Notes under the pieces: model-generated
What the model saw: only the letters and a program-made list of their open reading frames with translations
Database searches by the model: none
What the model was told of the DNA's origin: nothing
Program-made: the position numbers and the translations under genes
Shown here: positions 1 through 8,150 of the stretch, one piece after another
Numbering within the stretch: the stretch's first letter is position 1
Layout of the letters: each line of letters starts with the position of its first letter
NCBI RefSeq assembly: GCF_014636775.1
Contig: NZ_BMEQ01000006.1
Span: 62,001 to 126,000 of the forward strand
DNA: 64,000 nucleotides
DNA from: Kocuria dechangensis
Lineage (GTDB): Bacteria; Actinomycetota; Actinomycetes; Actinomycetales; Micrococcaceae
Direction: 5' to 3'

Positions 1-15
1 GGCGGTCGCGGTCAT
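1..15 (-). CDS. 5' end of downstream ECF operon gene (partial)
   Basis: Only the first five codons are inside the window. An ATG at 15-13 overlaps the TGA stop of the YkoE-like gene (ATGA), followed by codons reading M-T-A-T-A. The overlap implies translational coupling. In YkoE-type thiamin-precursor transporters the next gene is normally the ECF ATPase (YkoD-like), so that is the expected identity, but no sequence here proves it. Confidence 0.5.
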
Positions 16-632
16 CGCCGGGCGGCCCGGCCCGAGGCCAGCCCGTCCAGCACCCCGGTGCGGGCCAGCGCCTTCGTGGCGGCCCACATGAGCAGGCCCG
101 CCAGCACCGCCCCGGACAGGGCGGCCAGGACCACGTAGACGACCTGGTGGGAGAGGGCCCACTCGTAGTTGTAGAGCAGGTTCTCGCTCACGCCGAGGAA
201 GATCCCGCTCACCGCGCCCGCGGCGGCGGCGACGAGGGCGTTGTAGCGGCGGTAGCGCACGGCGGCGAAGACGAGCTCGGCGCCGATGCCCTGGACCAGC
301 CCGGAGATGACGACGGTCCAGCCGAAGTGGGTGCCGAGGAAGCCCTCGATCACCGCGGCGAGGAGCTCCACGAAGAGTGCGGCCCCGGGCTTGCGGATCA
401 CGAGCCCGCCCAGCACGCCGGCCACCAGCCAGCCGCCGGCGATCAGGCCCACGGACGGCGGGTAGGCGACCGAGGCCGCGGCCACGCCGGGGTAGAGCAG
501 GTTGGACCACGCCCAGAAGACGACCGCGCACACGGCGGCGAGGACGGCGGCCACGACGATGTCGACGACGCGCCAGGAGCGGTTCCGGGGCGTGCGCGTG
601 CGGTCTGCGGGACGGTGGACGGTGGTGTTCAC
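12..632 (-). CDS. ykoE: ECF transporter S component, YkoE-like (thiamin precursor uptake)
   Basis: Probable substrate-binding integral membrane subunit (206 aa) of an energy-coupling-factor transporter for hydroxymethylpyrimidine or thiamin. The protein is almost entirely hydrophobic after residue 20, with about six membrane segments (VVDIVVAAVLAAVCAVVFWA and on) and a YkoE-like stretch LVQGIGAELVFAAVRYRRYN. The GTG start at 632 is chosen because AGGAGG lies 6 nt upstream; reading further upstream would run into the riboswitch. It is preceded by a TPP riboswitch, which fixes the pathway, and its stop overlaps the next gene. The specific ligand (HMP, thiamin or both) is inferred from the riboswitch and family. 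Confidence 0.85.
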   Translation of the reverse strand: MNTTVHRPADRTRTPRNRSWRVVDIVVAAVLAAVCAVVFWAWSNLLYPGVAAASVAYPPSVGLIAGGWLVAGVLGGLVIRKPGAALFVELLAAVIEGFLGTHFGWTVVISGLVQGIGAELVFAAVRYRRYNALVAAAAGAVSGIFLGVSENLLYNYEWALSHQVVYVVLAALSGAVLAGLLMWAATKALARTGVLDGLASGRAARR

Positions 633-639
633 GGTGTTT

Positions 640-674
640 CCTCCTGGGCTCAGCGAGCCGACGGTGCCAGGAGG
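640..674 (-). promoter_or_regulatory. Shine-Dalgarno sequestering stem of the TPP riboswitch leader
   Basis: In the minus-strand transcript CCUCCUGG (674-667) is exactly complementary to CCAGGAGG (647-640), which contains the ribosome-binding site of the YkoE-like gene. An internal GGCTC/GAGCC pair (659-655 with 651-647) can form between them and partly competes. This is the expected expression platform for a riboswitch that controls translation. The complementarity is seen; the switching is inferred. Confidence 0.6.
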
Positions 675-729
675 GGAGGGGCGGGCGCACGGGGCCGGGG
701 CCCACGTCCACGAGTCGCCCCTGAGGTGC

Positions 730-832
730 TCGACTCCCTTCGCCGGTGCTAGCCGGAGCAGGTTCGAGGGTCTGCGGCGATCCGCACTCTCAGCGCCTTG
801 CCGCCGTTGCCGGCGGGGTGCGCTCCCCTGTC
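730..832 (-). promoter_or_regulatory. TPP (thiamin pyrophosphate) riboswitch
   Basis: Read on the minus strand the segment contains the hallmark TPP-aptamer blocks in order: GGGGAGC near 829, GCGCTGAGAGTGCGGAT around 797-781, GACCCTCGAACCTG around 772-759, CCGGCTAGCACCGGCGAAGGGAGT down to 733. CTGAGA and ACCTG..CCGG.TA..ACCGGCG..GGGA are the pyrimidine- and pyrophosphate-sensor signatures. It lies about 100 nt upstream of the YkoE-like start, on the same strand, so it should repress the transporter when thiamin pyrophosphate is plentiful. Confidence 0.93.
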
Positions 833-965
833 GTTTCAGTGCGGCCCAGTCTACCCCCTGCAGGGCGCCGGGCGCGCGCCCGGCGCCAGAGCGGTCAAGC
901 AGGCGTGCGAAGCAGCCGTGGGAAGCAGGCGTGGAGGTCAGGCCGGGAACCGGCCAGGGCACGCA

Positions 966-1009
966 GAGGGCCCGCCCTCGATCCTGGACGGATCACCGGG
1001 CGGGCCCTC
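966..1009 (-). terminator. Hairpin terminator of the mnh/DUF4235 operon
   Basis: Twelve-bp perfect inverted repeat GAGGGCCCGCCC (966-977) with GGGCGGGCCCTC (998-1009), beginning 14 nt past the DUF4235 stop. No clear U tract follows, as is common in high-GC actinobacteria. Confidence 0.65.
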
Positions 1010-1022
1010 GGGGAGGGACGGC

Positions 1023-1289
1023 TCAGACCTCGGACTGGCTCGCGACCTTCGGCCGGGCCTGCATCTTGGCGATCTGGCGGCTGATCGCCACCTTGAGGAT
1101 GGTCCCCACGAGACCGGTGATCAGCGACCAGATGATGATGTCGGTCCAGGTCTCCTCCGGGTCCGGGTTCCTGGCGGGCGGCGGGTTGCCCGTGATCCGC
1201 TGCCAGGCGGCGCCGAGCACCTTCTGGGACAGCGCCACGCCGCCGAGCGAGGCGCCGGTGCCGAGGAGTTCGAGGATCTTGGTGTTCAT
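1023..1289 (-). CDS. DUF4235 family small membrane protein
   Basis: An 88-aa protein with an N-terminal helix (residues 1-28), the family-typical W-x-x-x-TG-x-PP stretch (AAWQRITGNPPP), and a second hydrophobic helix (WTDIIIWSLITGLVGTILKVAI) followed by basic residues. This matches the actinobacterial DUF4235 family, whose function is unknown. The ATG at 1289 has AAGGAGCAG upstream. It follows mnhG by 58 nt on the same strand and sits just before a terminator, so it is probably the last gene of the Mrp antiporter transcript. Confidence 0.8.
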   Translation of the reverse strand: MNTKILELLGTGASLGGVALSQKVLGAAWQRITGNPPPARNPDPEETWTDIIIWSLITGLVGTILKVAISRQIAKMQARPKVASQSEV

Positions 1290-1347
1290 GGACTGCTGCT
1301 CCTTGTCGTCGGGGCGGCGCGGGTGCGCCCTGTCGATCGTGCCCAGC

Positions 1348-1755
1348 CTAACGCGTCCCGGAGGATCCGTCAGTCTGCTGTCCGTCCGGGGAACGGCCCT
1401 CCTGGGCCCGCTCGAGCACCTTCTGCAGGTCGTCCTGGGTGAGGGTGTCCCGGTTGAGGTGCTTGGTGCGGTAGGTGGAGCGGCCCACCATGTGCGCGGA
1501 GACCGGCACGGTGAGCAGCTGGAAGATCCAGCCCAGGGCGATGAGCGGGACCATGGACGGGTTCCGGTTGGCGAGGGCCACCCCGGTGAGCATCAGGAGC
1601 AGGCCGAAGACCTGCGGCTTGGACCCGGCGTGCATGCGGGTCAGCAGGTCGGGGAAGCGGACCAGGCCGATCGCCGCGGCCAGGGACATCAGGGCGCCCA
1701 CCACGAGGCACACGGCCGTGAGGACGTCCAGGACGGTGTCGGCCACGGGGCTCAC
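1348..1755 (-). CDS. mnhG: Na+/H+ antiporter subunit MnhG/MrpG
   Basis: Small membrane subunit (135 aa) of the multisubunit Mrp monovalent cation/proton antiporter. Three hydrophobic segments (residues about 5-30, 45-62, 68-88) and the MnhG landmark GLVRFPDLLTRMHAGSKPQ are visible. The C-terminal 45 residues are polar and cytoplasmic-looking. The GTG start (1755-1753) overlaps the mnhF stop as GTGA, so translation is coupled. It is the last recognised subunit gene of an operon that carries the whole A-G set. Confidence 0.93.
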   Translation of the reverse strand: MSPVADTVLDVLTAVCLVVGALMSLAAAIGLVRFPDLLTRMHAGSKPQVFGLLLMLTGVALANRNPSMVPLIALGWIFQLLTVPVSAHMVGRSTYRTKHLNRDTLTQDDLQKVLERAQEGRSPDGQQTDGSSGTR

Positions 1756-2021
1756 CGGCCGTGCTCCGCGGTCTGGGTGGCGAAGCGGGCCACCGTCACG
1801 GAGCCGATGAACCCGATCAGGGAGACGATCACCATGAGGATCAGGTTGTTCAGGTGCTGGTGGTAGGCCATCTCCACCGCCAGCGCCGCGGCGACGATCG
1901 CGAGCAGCACGTCGGTGGCCACCACGCGGTCGAGCAGGGACGGACCCTTCGCGAGGCGGTAGAGGGTGCCGGCGGCGCCCGCGCCCAGCAGCACGGCGGC
2001 CACAGCCACGGCGGCTTCCAT
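1752..2021 (-). CDS. mnhF: Na+/H+ antiporter subunit MnhF/MrpF
   Basis: An 89-aa subunit with three transmembrane helices and the MnhF-typical GPSLLDRVVATDVL motif after the first helix. The stop of mnhE and this ATG share one base (TGATG). GAGGAC lies upstream of the start. It belongs to the hydrophobic core of the Mrp complex. Length and motif match the family well. Confidence 0.93.
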   Translation of the reverse strand: MEAAVAVAAVLLGAGAAGTLYRLAKGPSLLDRVVATDVLLAIVAAALAVEMAYHQHLNNLILMVIVSLIGFIGSVTVARFATQTAEHGR

Positions 2022-2704
2022 CACGGTCGGTCCTCCTGGGGGGTCTCGTGCCCGGGCGTCTCCCGCGCGGGGTCCTGCTCCGTGGCCGCGGGACGGTCGG
2101 CCACCATCTGCTGCTGCGCCGTGACCGGCGCCTTGATCGCGGCGCTGAGGCGCGTGCCGCCGGCGCGGTGCTCGGCGCGCAGGGCGTCGAGCTCCTCGCG
2201 CGTGCCCATGATCCGGATCCACGCGGCCTCGATCCGGCGCACCGCCCGGCGGAAGGCCTCCGCCTCCTCGGGCCCGCGCACGTTGAGGGCGTGGAAGTAC
2301 ACGGTGGAGGTCGAGCGGTCGACCTCCACGACGAGCGAGCCGGGGATCAGGGACATCGTGTGGCCGGTGGCGGTGATGAGCAGGTCGGAGCGGGTGCGCA
2401 GGGGCACCCCGATCACGGCGTTGCGCGTGCGCGGCCCCACGACGATCGCCACGAGCATCACCTGGAAGCTGGCCACGGCCACCTGCCACACGAACGTGGC
2501 GGCGAAGAGGATGAACTGCAGCGGGTTGAACCGCCCGGACAGCTGCACGGCCGGGAGGTAGAGCACCCAGGTGACGAGCAGGGCCAGGAGGAGGCCGAAC
2601 AGCAGGTTGCCAAGCCCGAAGTCCCCCCAGAGCGCGCCCCACACGAGGACGAGCCACACGAGCAGGGGCAGCTCGACGAGCAGCGAGTTCTTGGGCCGGC
2701 TCAC
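2021..2704 (-). CDS. mnhE: Na+/H+ antiporter subunit MnhE/MrpE
   Basis: A 227-aa MnhE protein. The first 75 residues form two or three membrane helices (LLVELPLLVWLVLVWGALWG and on). The soluble MnhE domain follows, with the conserved TATGHTMSLIPGSLVVEVD stretch around residues 110-130. About 60 C-terminal residues (from roughly 170) are a polar extension beyond the usual family length. The GTG start overlaps the mnhD stop by the GTGA arrangement. Confidence 0.92.
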   Translation of the reverse strand: MSRPKNSLLVELPLLVWLVLVWGALWGDFGLGNLLFGLLLALLVTWVLYLPAVQLSGRFNPLQFILFAATFVWQVAVASFQVMLVAIVVGPRTRNAVIGVPLRTRSDLLITATGHTMSLIPGSLVVEVDRSTSTVYFHALNVRGPEEAEAFRRAVRRIEAAWIRIMGTREELDALRAEHRAGGTRLSAAIKAPVTAQQQMVADRPAATEQDPARETPGHETPQEDRP

Positions 2705-4341
2705 GGGGCCACCTCCACGGCCGGGAGGTTGGCGGACGACGGGTCCAGCACCGCCTCCACGTAGCGCTCGGGCCGGACCAGGTTCTCGGCGGCGTTGTCC
2801 GCGAGCTGGAACAGCGGCCCGGCGAAGACGGTCAGCGCCACGCCCACGACGACCAGCGAGGCGGTGGCGCCGAGCATGGAGGGCGACATGAGCCGGATGT
2901 CGCCCTTGCCCGAGAACCGGCCGGCCTGGTCGTCCACCCCGCCGGAGGAGCGCAGGAACCGGGAGCCGGCGGGGACCGGGGCCATGAGGATCGGGTCCGG
3001 GTACTCGGCGTCCTCGGGCGCCCGCAGGAACACGCGGTTCCACACCCGGATCATGGCCAGGAGCGTGAGCAGCGAGACCAGCACGGAGGCGCCCACGAGC
3101 ACGTAGGCCAGCCACTCGCCCCGGTCCACGCCGGCCTGGAGCAGGCCGGTCTTGCCGAGGAAGCCCGAGAACGGCGGGATGCCGCCCAGGTTGAGGGCGG
3201 GGAGGAAGTACAGCAGGGCGAGCACGGGGGCGATCCTCGCGAGTCCCGCGAGCCGGTCCACGTTGGTGGAGCCGCCGCGGCGCTCGATCAGCCCGGCCAC
3301 GAGGAACAGGCTCGTCTGGATGACGATGTGGTGGGCCACGTAGTAGACGGTCGCGGACAGCGCCGTCTCGCTGCCGATCGCCACCCCGAACACCATGTAG
3401 CCGATGTGGCTGATCAGGGTGAAGGAGAGCATGCGCTTGATGTCGATCTGCGCGAGCGCGCCGAGGATGCCCACCACCATGGTGAGCAGCGCGACCCACA
3501 TCAGCAGGCCGTCCAGCCGGTCCCCCGGGAACAGCAGCGTCTCCGTGCGGATGATCGAGTAGACGCCCACCTTGGTGAGCAGGCCCGCGAACACCGCGGT
3601 GACCGGGGCTGAGGCCGTGGGGTAGGAGTCGGGCAGCCAGAAGGAGAGCGGGAACACGGCCGCCTTGATGCCGAAGGCGATGAGGAGCATCAGGTGCAGC
3701 TGCATCTGCGTGCCCACCGGCAGATCGCCCAGCTTCCCGTGGAGGTCCGCCATGTTGATGGTGCCCGTGGCCGCGTAGATCATCGCGATGGTGATGAGGA
3801 ACAGCACGGAGGAGATCACCGAGACCACCACGTAGGTGACGCCGGTGCGGATCCGCTGGGCCGTCCCGCCCATCGTCATGAGGACGTAGGACGCGGTGAG
3901 GAGGATCTCGAAGCCCACGTAGAGGTTGAACAGGTCCCCGGCCAGGAACGCGTTGGACACCCCCGCCACCAGGATCAGGAACGACGGGTGGAAGATCGAG
4001 ATGGGCCCCTCCTCGTCGCCGTCGGCCACGCCCTGGCCCGTGGCGTAGACGAGCACGGCGAGCGAGACGACGGTGGAGACCACGAGCATCAGCGAGGAGA
4101 GCTGATCCACGACCATGACGATGCCCCAGGGGGCCTCCCAGTTGCCGAGGTGCACGACCTGCGGCCCCTGGTCCCACGTGCTGACCAGGATGAGGGCCTC
4201 GACCACCAGGCTGACCACGAGGGAGCCGATGGCCACGACCCGCTGCAGCCCGTGCCGGCGTAGCAGGACGAGGCTCAGGGCCGCCCCGAGGAACGGCACG
4301 ATGACGGCCAGCGGGGCCAGCTGGGCGAAGTGGACGGTCAC
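2701..4341 (-). CDS. mnhD: Na+/H+ antiporter subunit MnhD/MrpD
   Basis: A 546-aa polytopic membrane protein homologous to the proton-pumping NuoM/NuoN subunits of complex I. It has many hydrophobic helices, an early conserved glutamate region (NLYVGFEILL), the lysine-bearing segment FGIKAAVFPLSFWLPDSYPTA, and an interrupted-helix HIGYMVFG stretch, all typical of MrpD. The C-terminal 60 residues hold a polar linker and a final hydrophobic segment. GTG start overlapping mnhC stop. With MnhA it is thought to form the ion path of the antiporter. Confidence 0.94.
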   Translation of the reverse strand: MTVHFAQLAPLAVIVPFLGAALSLVLLRRHGLQRVVAIGSLVVSLVVEALILVSTWDQGPQVVHLGNWEAPWGIVMVVDQLSSLMLVVSTVVSLAVLVYATGQGVADGDEEGPISIFHPSFLILVAGVSNAFLAGDLFNLYVGFEILLTASYVLMTMGGTAQRIRTGVTYVVVSVISSVLFLITIAMIYAATGTINMADLHGKLGDLPVGTQMQLHLMLLIAFGIKAAVFPLSFWLPDSYPTASAPVTAVFAGLLTKVGVYSIIRTETLLFPGDRLDGLLMWVALLTMVVGILGALAQIDIKRMLSFTLISHIGYMVFGVAIGSETALSATVYYVAHHIVIQTSLFLVAGLIERRGGSTNVDRLAGLARIAPVLALLYFLPALNLGGIPPFSGFLGKTGLLQAGVDRGEWLAYVLVGASVLVSLLTLLAMIRVWNRVFLRAPEDAEYPDPILMAPVPAGSRFLRSSGGVDDQAGRFSGKGDIRLMSPSMLGATASLVVVGVALTVFAGPLFQLADNAAENLVRPERYVEAVLDPSSANLPAVEVAP

Positions 4342-4859
4342 CGGCGCTCCCCCCGCTCGGCCCCGCGGTGGCCGGGGGCCTCGACGGCCTCCTCGGGGTT
4401 GTGGCGGGCGGGCCCGTCGTCGGCCAGGGGCCGGGACGCCAGCTCGGCCTCGAACTCGGTGGTGTCCAGGGGGACGTCGGCGTCGTCCTCCACGTCGTAG
4501 GAGGACTGCCGCGCGACGCGCCGGTCCTCGACGTCGTCCTGGATCTCGTCCCGGCGCCCGAGCACCCACGAGCGGTAGATCATGCCGAGCAGGAACGCCG
4601 TGACCGCCAGCGAGATGACGATGGACGTCAGGATCAGCGCCTGGGGCAGGGGATCGCTGTAGTCCTCCGCCGGGATCGAGCTGTCGTAGAGGGGGGCGTA
4701 GCCGGGGACGCCCCCGGCGTGCAGGATCAGCAGGTTCGTTCCGTTCGTCAGCAGCATCAGGCCGAGCAGCACCCGGGTCAGGGAGCGCTCCAGGATCAGG
4801 TACACGCCCACCGCGTAGAGCACGCCCATCACGACCAGCAGGGTCAGGTTCACGCTCAT
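4338..4859 (-). CDS. mnhC: Na+/H+ antiporter subunit MnhC/MrpC
   Basis: NuoK-like subunit, 173 aa. Three helices occupy residues 1-105 with the family motif LLGLMLLTNGTNLLIL and DPLPQALILTSIVISLAVTA. The C-terminal 65 residues form an acidic, disordered-looking tail (DDVEDRR...DVEDDADVPLDTTEFEAE) that is longer than in most MnhC proteins. ATG overlaps the mnhA stop (ATGA). Confidence 0.93.
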   Translation of the reverse strand: MSVNLTLLVVMGVLYAVGVYLILERSLTRVLLGLMLLTNGTNLLILHAGGVPGYAPLYDSSIPAEDYSDPLPQALILTSIVISLAVTAFLLGMIYRSWVLGRRDEIQDDVEDRRVARQSSYDVEDDADVPLDTTEFEAELASRPLADDGPARHNPEEAVEAPGHRGAERGERR

Positions 4860-7800
4860 CGGTCCTCGCCTCCCCGTTCCGCGACGGCGACGGAGCCCGT
4901 CCCGCCGTCCGCCGCCGCGCCGACCGTGACCGGCGCGTTCCGCGCCCCCTGCCGGGAGACGCGGATGCGGGTGCCGCGGGTGCGGCGCCGCCGGCGCACG
5001 CCCTCCTCCTCGATCCGCTCGTCGATCCGCCCGCCCAGGGAGCGCAGGATGTCGAGGATGAGCCCGACGACGATGAGGTAGACCCCGATGTCGAAGATCA
5101 GGGCGGTCACGAACTTCTCGTGGCCGAACACGGGCAGGTCCGCCTCGAACGTGTAGCTCTGCATCACCGAGCCGCCCAGGAACACCGGGGTGATGGCGTA
5201 GAGGGCCGCGATGGCCAGGCCCGCGCCCAGCATGGTCCCGGCGTTGATGGGGGTGGCCCGCTCCAGCTCGTAGCGCCCGCCCGCCAGGTAGCGCACGGTG
5301 AGGGCCAGCCCGGCCATGAGCCCCCCGGAGAAGCCGCCGCCCGGGTCGTTGTGCCCGGCGATCAGCAGGTACAGGGAGACCATCATGAACGTGTGGAAGA
5401 GCAGGCGGGTGACCACCTCGAAGATGATGGAGCGCCGCTCGGGGGCCAGGGTGCGCCCGGCCAGCAGGTAGGGGTCGCCCGGGCCCTCGGCGAAGCGGCG
5501 CACGAGGCCGACCTCCGCGTCCGCGCCCGCGGGCTGGACGGCCGCCGCGTTGCGGCCGCGGATCACCTTGAGCTGGTCGGTGGTGGGGTCCGCGCCGGAG
5601 CGCACGAGCCGGTCCCCGCGGCCGGTGACGAAGATCAGGGACGCCACGCCCGTGGCGGCGAGGACCAGCACCGAGATCTCCCCGAAGGTGTCCCACGCGC
5701 GCAGGTCCACGAGGGTGACGTTGACGATGTTCTCGCCGTCGCCCTGCTCGTAGGCGAGCCGCGGGAACTGCAGCGAGATGGGTTCGGCCGTGCGGGAGGA
5801 CATGCTGAAGGCGGCCAGGGCCATCATGAACAGCCCGAAGACCACGGCGAAGCCGGCCCGCAGGGCGCGCCGGCCGACGGGGTTGCGGTGCCACAGCGGG
5901 GCGGGCAGGGAGCGCAGGGCGAGCACGAACGCCACCAGCAGGACGGTCTCGACGAGCGTCTGCGTCAGGGCGAGGTCCGGGGCGCCCTGGAGGGCGAAGA
6001 TCAGGGCCATGCCGTAGCCGGTGACGGAGACGAGCAGCACGGCCAGGAACCGCTTCTTCGCGGTGGGCACCAGCAGCGCGGCGACGACCATGGCCGCCCC
6101 GGCGACCAGCTGGGCGGGCCCGTCCGACACGCGCAGGGTGCCGAGCGGCGGGGTCTCCTCCACGATCAGGGCCACCAGCGGCACGACGATGGACGTCACG
6201 AGGATGACGGAGAGGTAGAACATCAGCGAACCGCGCTGGGTGCGGCCGGTGATCCACACGGCGGCGAGGTCCAGGGCGTTGATCACCCGCCGGTAGACGA
6301 GCTCGCCCGCGGGCAGGGACGGCAGGGACCGCTGGAAGGCGGCGACGGGCCGCTTCCCGAGGTGCAGCAGTGCTCCAGCGGCGACGATCAGCGCCGAGAG
6401 GCCGAGCGCCGGGGTCAGGCCGTGCCACAGGGCCAGGGAGAAGTGGTGCTCGCCCATGCCCGGGAACTCGTCGACATATGGCTGCAGCAGCATGTTCACC
6501 GACTTCGGCCACAGCCCGTAGGCCACGGTGAGGACGGACAGGACCAGGGGCGCCGCGAGGAAGGCGGGCTCGACCCGCTCCATGTCGCTGATCCTGGAGC
6601 GGCCGGTCTCCCCCGCCTCGAGCTCCGAGAACCGGGCGGACTTGTGGGCGAAGCCGCCCCACACGAAGCGGGCGCTGTAGGCGAAGGTGAGGACGGAGCC
6701 CACCACGATCCCGGCGAGCACCACGACGCCGGCGGGCCCGGTGGCGGCGTGCCCGAACGCGCCGAGCACGGCCTCCTTGGCCACGAAGCCGGCCAGCGGG
6801 GGCAGGCCGGCCATGGAGGCGGCCGAGACCAGGGCGACGGCGAAGAGCATCGGCACCCTGCCCGCCAGCCCGGACAGGCGGCGGATGTCGCGGGTGCCGG
6901 CCCGGTGGTCGATGATGCCCACCACCAGGAACAGCGCGGCCTTGAACAGGCCGTGGGCGAGGACCATGCCCATGCCGGCCTGGGCGGTGTCCGCCGTGCC
7001 GTGGCCGACGACCAGGATGAGGAAGCCGAGCTGGCTCACGGTCCCGTAGGCGAGGATCAGCTTGAGGTCGTACTGCTTGAGCGCGGCCCAGCCGCCGAAC
7101 AGCATGGTGCCCAGCCCCAGCACCACGACCGTGGGCTGCCACCAGGCGGTCTCCGCGAAGCCCGGGGCGAGCCGGGCCACCAGGTAGACCCCGGCCTTCA
7201 CCATGGCCGCGGCGTGCAGGTACGCGGACACGGGGGTCGGGGCGGCCATCGCGGCGGGGAGCCAGAAGTGCAGCGGGACGAGCGCGGACTTGCTCACCGC
7301 GCCCACGAGCAGCAGGAGCACCGCCACGTCCACCACGGTCCCGCGCGCCGCCAGCTCCGGGGCCATGCCGAGCAGCTCGGAGATCCGGTAGGTCCCGGCG
7401 GTCTGGCCGAGCATCACGATCCCGACCAGCATGGCGAGCCCGCCCGCGGTCGTCAGCACGAGGGCCTGCAGCGCCGCCCGGCGGGCGGACAGGCGGGTCC
7501 TGCTGTAGCTGATGAGCAGGAAGGACAGGACCGTGGTGATCTCCCAGAAGACGAACAGCAGCAGGAGGTCGTCGGCGGTCACCAGCCCGAACATGGCGCC
7601 GGCGAACGCGAGCAGCTGGGCGCCGAAGCCGCCGATGCCGCTGGCGTCGGACTTGAAGTAGCGGGCGCAGTAGAAGAGCACCAGGGAGCCCACGCCGAGC
7701 ACCAGCAGGGACATGGTCCACGAGAGGGCGTCCATCCGCAGCACCAGGTCCAGGCGGAGGGACGGGATCCAGCTGACGCCCTCCTCCCAGCCGCCCCGGG

Positions 7801-7957
7801 CGTCCGCGCCGTACACGCGCGGGGCGGAGGCCAGCAGCCACAGGAAGCCTGCGAGGGGGACGGCCGCGAGGACGTAGAAGGCGCCGCGCCCCCACCGTGC
7901 GAACAGCATCGGCGCCACCACGGCCGTCGCTGCGTGCAACAGGAGCACAGCGGTCAT
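4856..7957 (-). CDS. mnhA: Na+/H+ antiporter MnhA fused to MnhB
   Basis: A 1033-aa protein that starts the Mrp operon. Residues 1 to about 760 are MrpA: a NuoL-like proton-channel core (FWEITTVLSFLLISY, SKSALVPLHFWLPAAMAAPTPVSAYLHAA, KAALFLVVGIIDHR) plus MrpA C-terminal helices (GAPDLALTQTLVETVLLVAFVLALR). Residues about 835-985 are an MnhB domain (FHTFMMVSLYLLIAGHNDPGGGFSGGL), so no separate mnhB exists. The last 45 residues are basic. ATG at 7957 has GGAGG 8 nt upstream. A/B fusion is the usual actinobacterial arrangement. Confidence 0.94.
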   Translation of the reverse strand: MTAVLLLHAATAVVAPMLFARWGRGAFYVLAAVPLAGFLWLLASAPRVYGADARGGWEEGVSWIPSLRLDLVLRMDALSWTMSLLVLGVGSLVLFYCARYFKSDASGIGGFGAQLLAFAGAMFGLVTADDLLLLFVFWEITTVLSFLLISYSRTRLSARRAALQALVLTTAGGLAMLVGIVMLGQTAGTYRISELLGMAPELAARGTVVDVAVLLLLVGAVSKSALVPLHFWLPAAMAAPTPVSAYLHAAAMVKAGVYLVARLAPGFAETAWWQPTVVVLGLGTMLFGGWAALKQYDLKLILAYGTVSQLGFLILVVGHGTADTAQAGMGMVLAHGLFKAALFLVVGIIDHRAGTRDIRRLSGLAGRVPMLFAVALVSAASMAGLPPLAGFVAKEAVLGAFGHAATGPAGVVVLAGIVVGSVLTFAYSARFVWGGFAHKSARFSELEAGETGRSRISDMERVEPAFLAAPLVLSVLTVAYGLWPKSVNMLLQPYVDEFPGMGEHHFSLALWHGLTPALGLSALIVAAGALLHLGKRPVAAFQRSLPSLPAGELVYRRVINALDLAAVWITGRTQRGSLMFYLSVILVTSIVVPLVALIVEETPPLGTLRVSDGPAQLVAGAAMVVAALLVPTAKKRFLAVLLVSVTGYGMALIFALQGAPDLALTQTLVETVLLVAFVLALRSLPAPLWHRNPVGRRALRAGFAVVFGLFMMALAAFSMSSRTAEPISLQFPRLAYEQGDGENIVNVTLVDLRAWDTFGEISVLVLAATGVASLIFVTGRGDRLVRSGADPTTDQLKVIRGRNAAAVQPAGADAEVGLVRRFAEGPGDPYLLAGRTLAPERRSIIFEVVTRLLFHTFMMVSLYLLIAGHNDPGGGFSGGLMAGLALTVRYLAGGRYELERATPINAGTMLGAGLAIAALYAITPVFLGGSVMQSYTFEADLPVFGHEKFVTALIFDIGVYLIVVGLILDILRSLGGRIDERIEEEGVRRRRRTRGTRIRVSRQGARNAPVTVGAAADGGTGSVAVAERGGEDR

Positions 7958-8150
7958 GGGGCGCCTCCGGGGTCGTGCGGACGTGGTCGGCTGGCAGGGT
8001 CAGCCTCGGTGAGGGTCGGCGGAATCGGCAGTGGGAGATCACTCCGGAGGGACACCCCCCGGGGTGTACCACCCTATCAAAGGCTCTTTTCCGCTCCGTT
8101 TCGGCGTCCCCCGCCGGGTCCCGCCCCTCGCGGGCCCCGGCGCGCCTAGC

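Noticed and set aside
377-1866. Long plus-strand open frames opposite the transporter and mnh genes
   Set aside because: They are Arg/Ala/Pro/Gly-rich, overlap well-supported minus-strand genes and the riboswitch, and show no family motif; such frames are expected in high-GC DNA.
5120-8149. A 1009-codon plus-strand open frame opposite mnhA
   Set aside because: Composition is His/Gln/Glu/Gly-rich without domains, and it is antisense to the strongly supported MrpA-MrpB gene. The absence of stops follows from GC-rich codon use.
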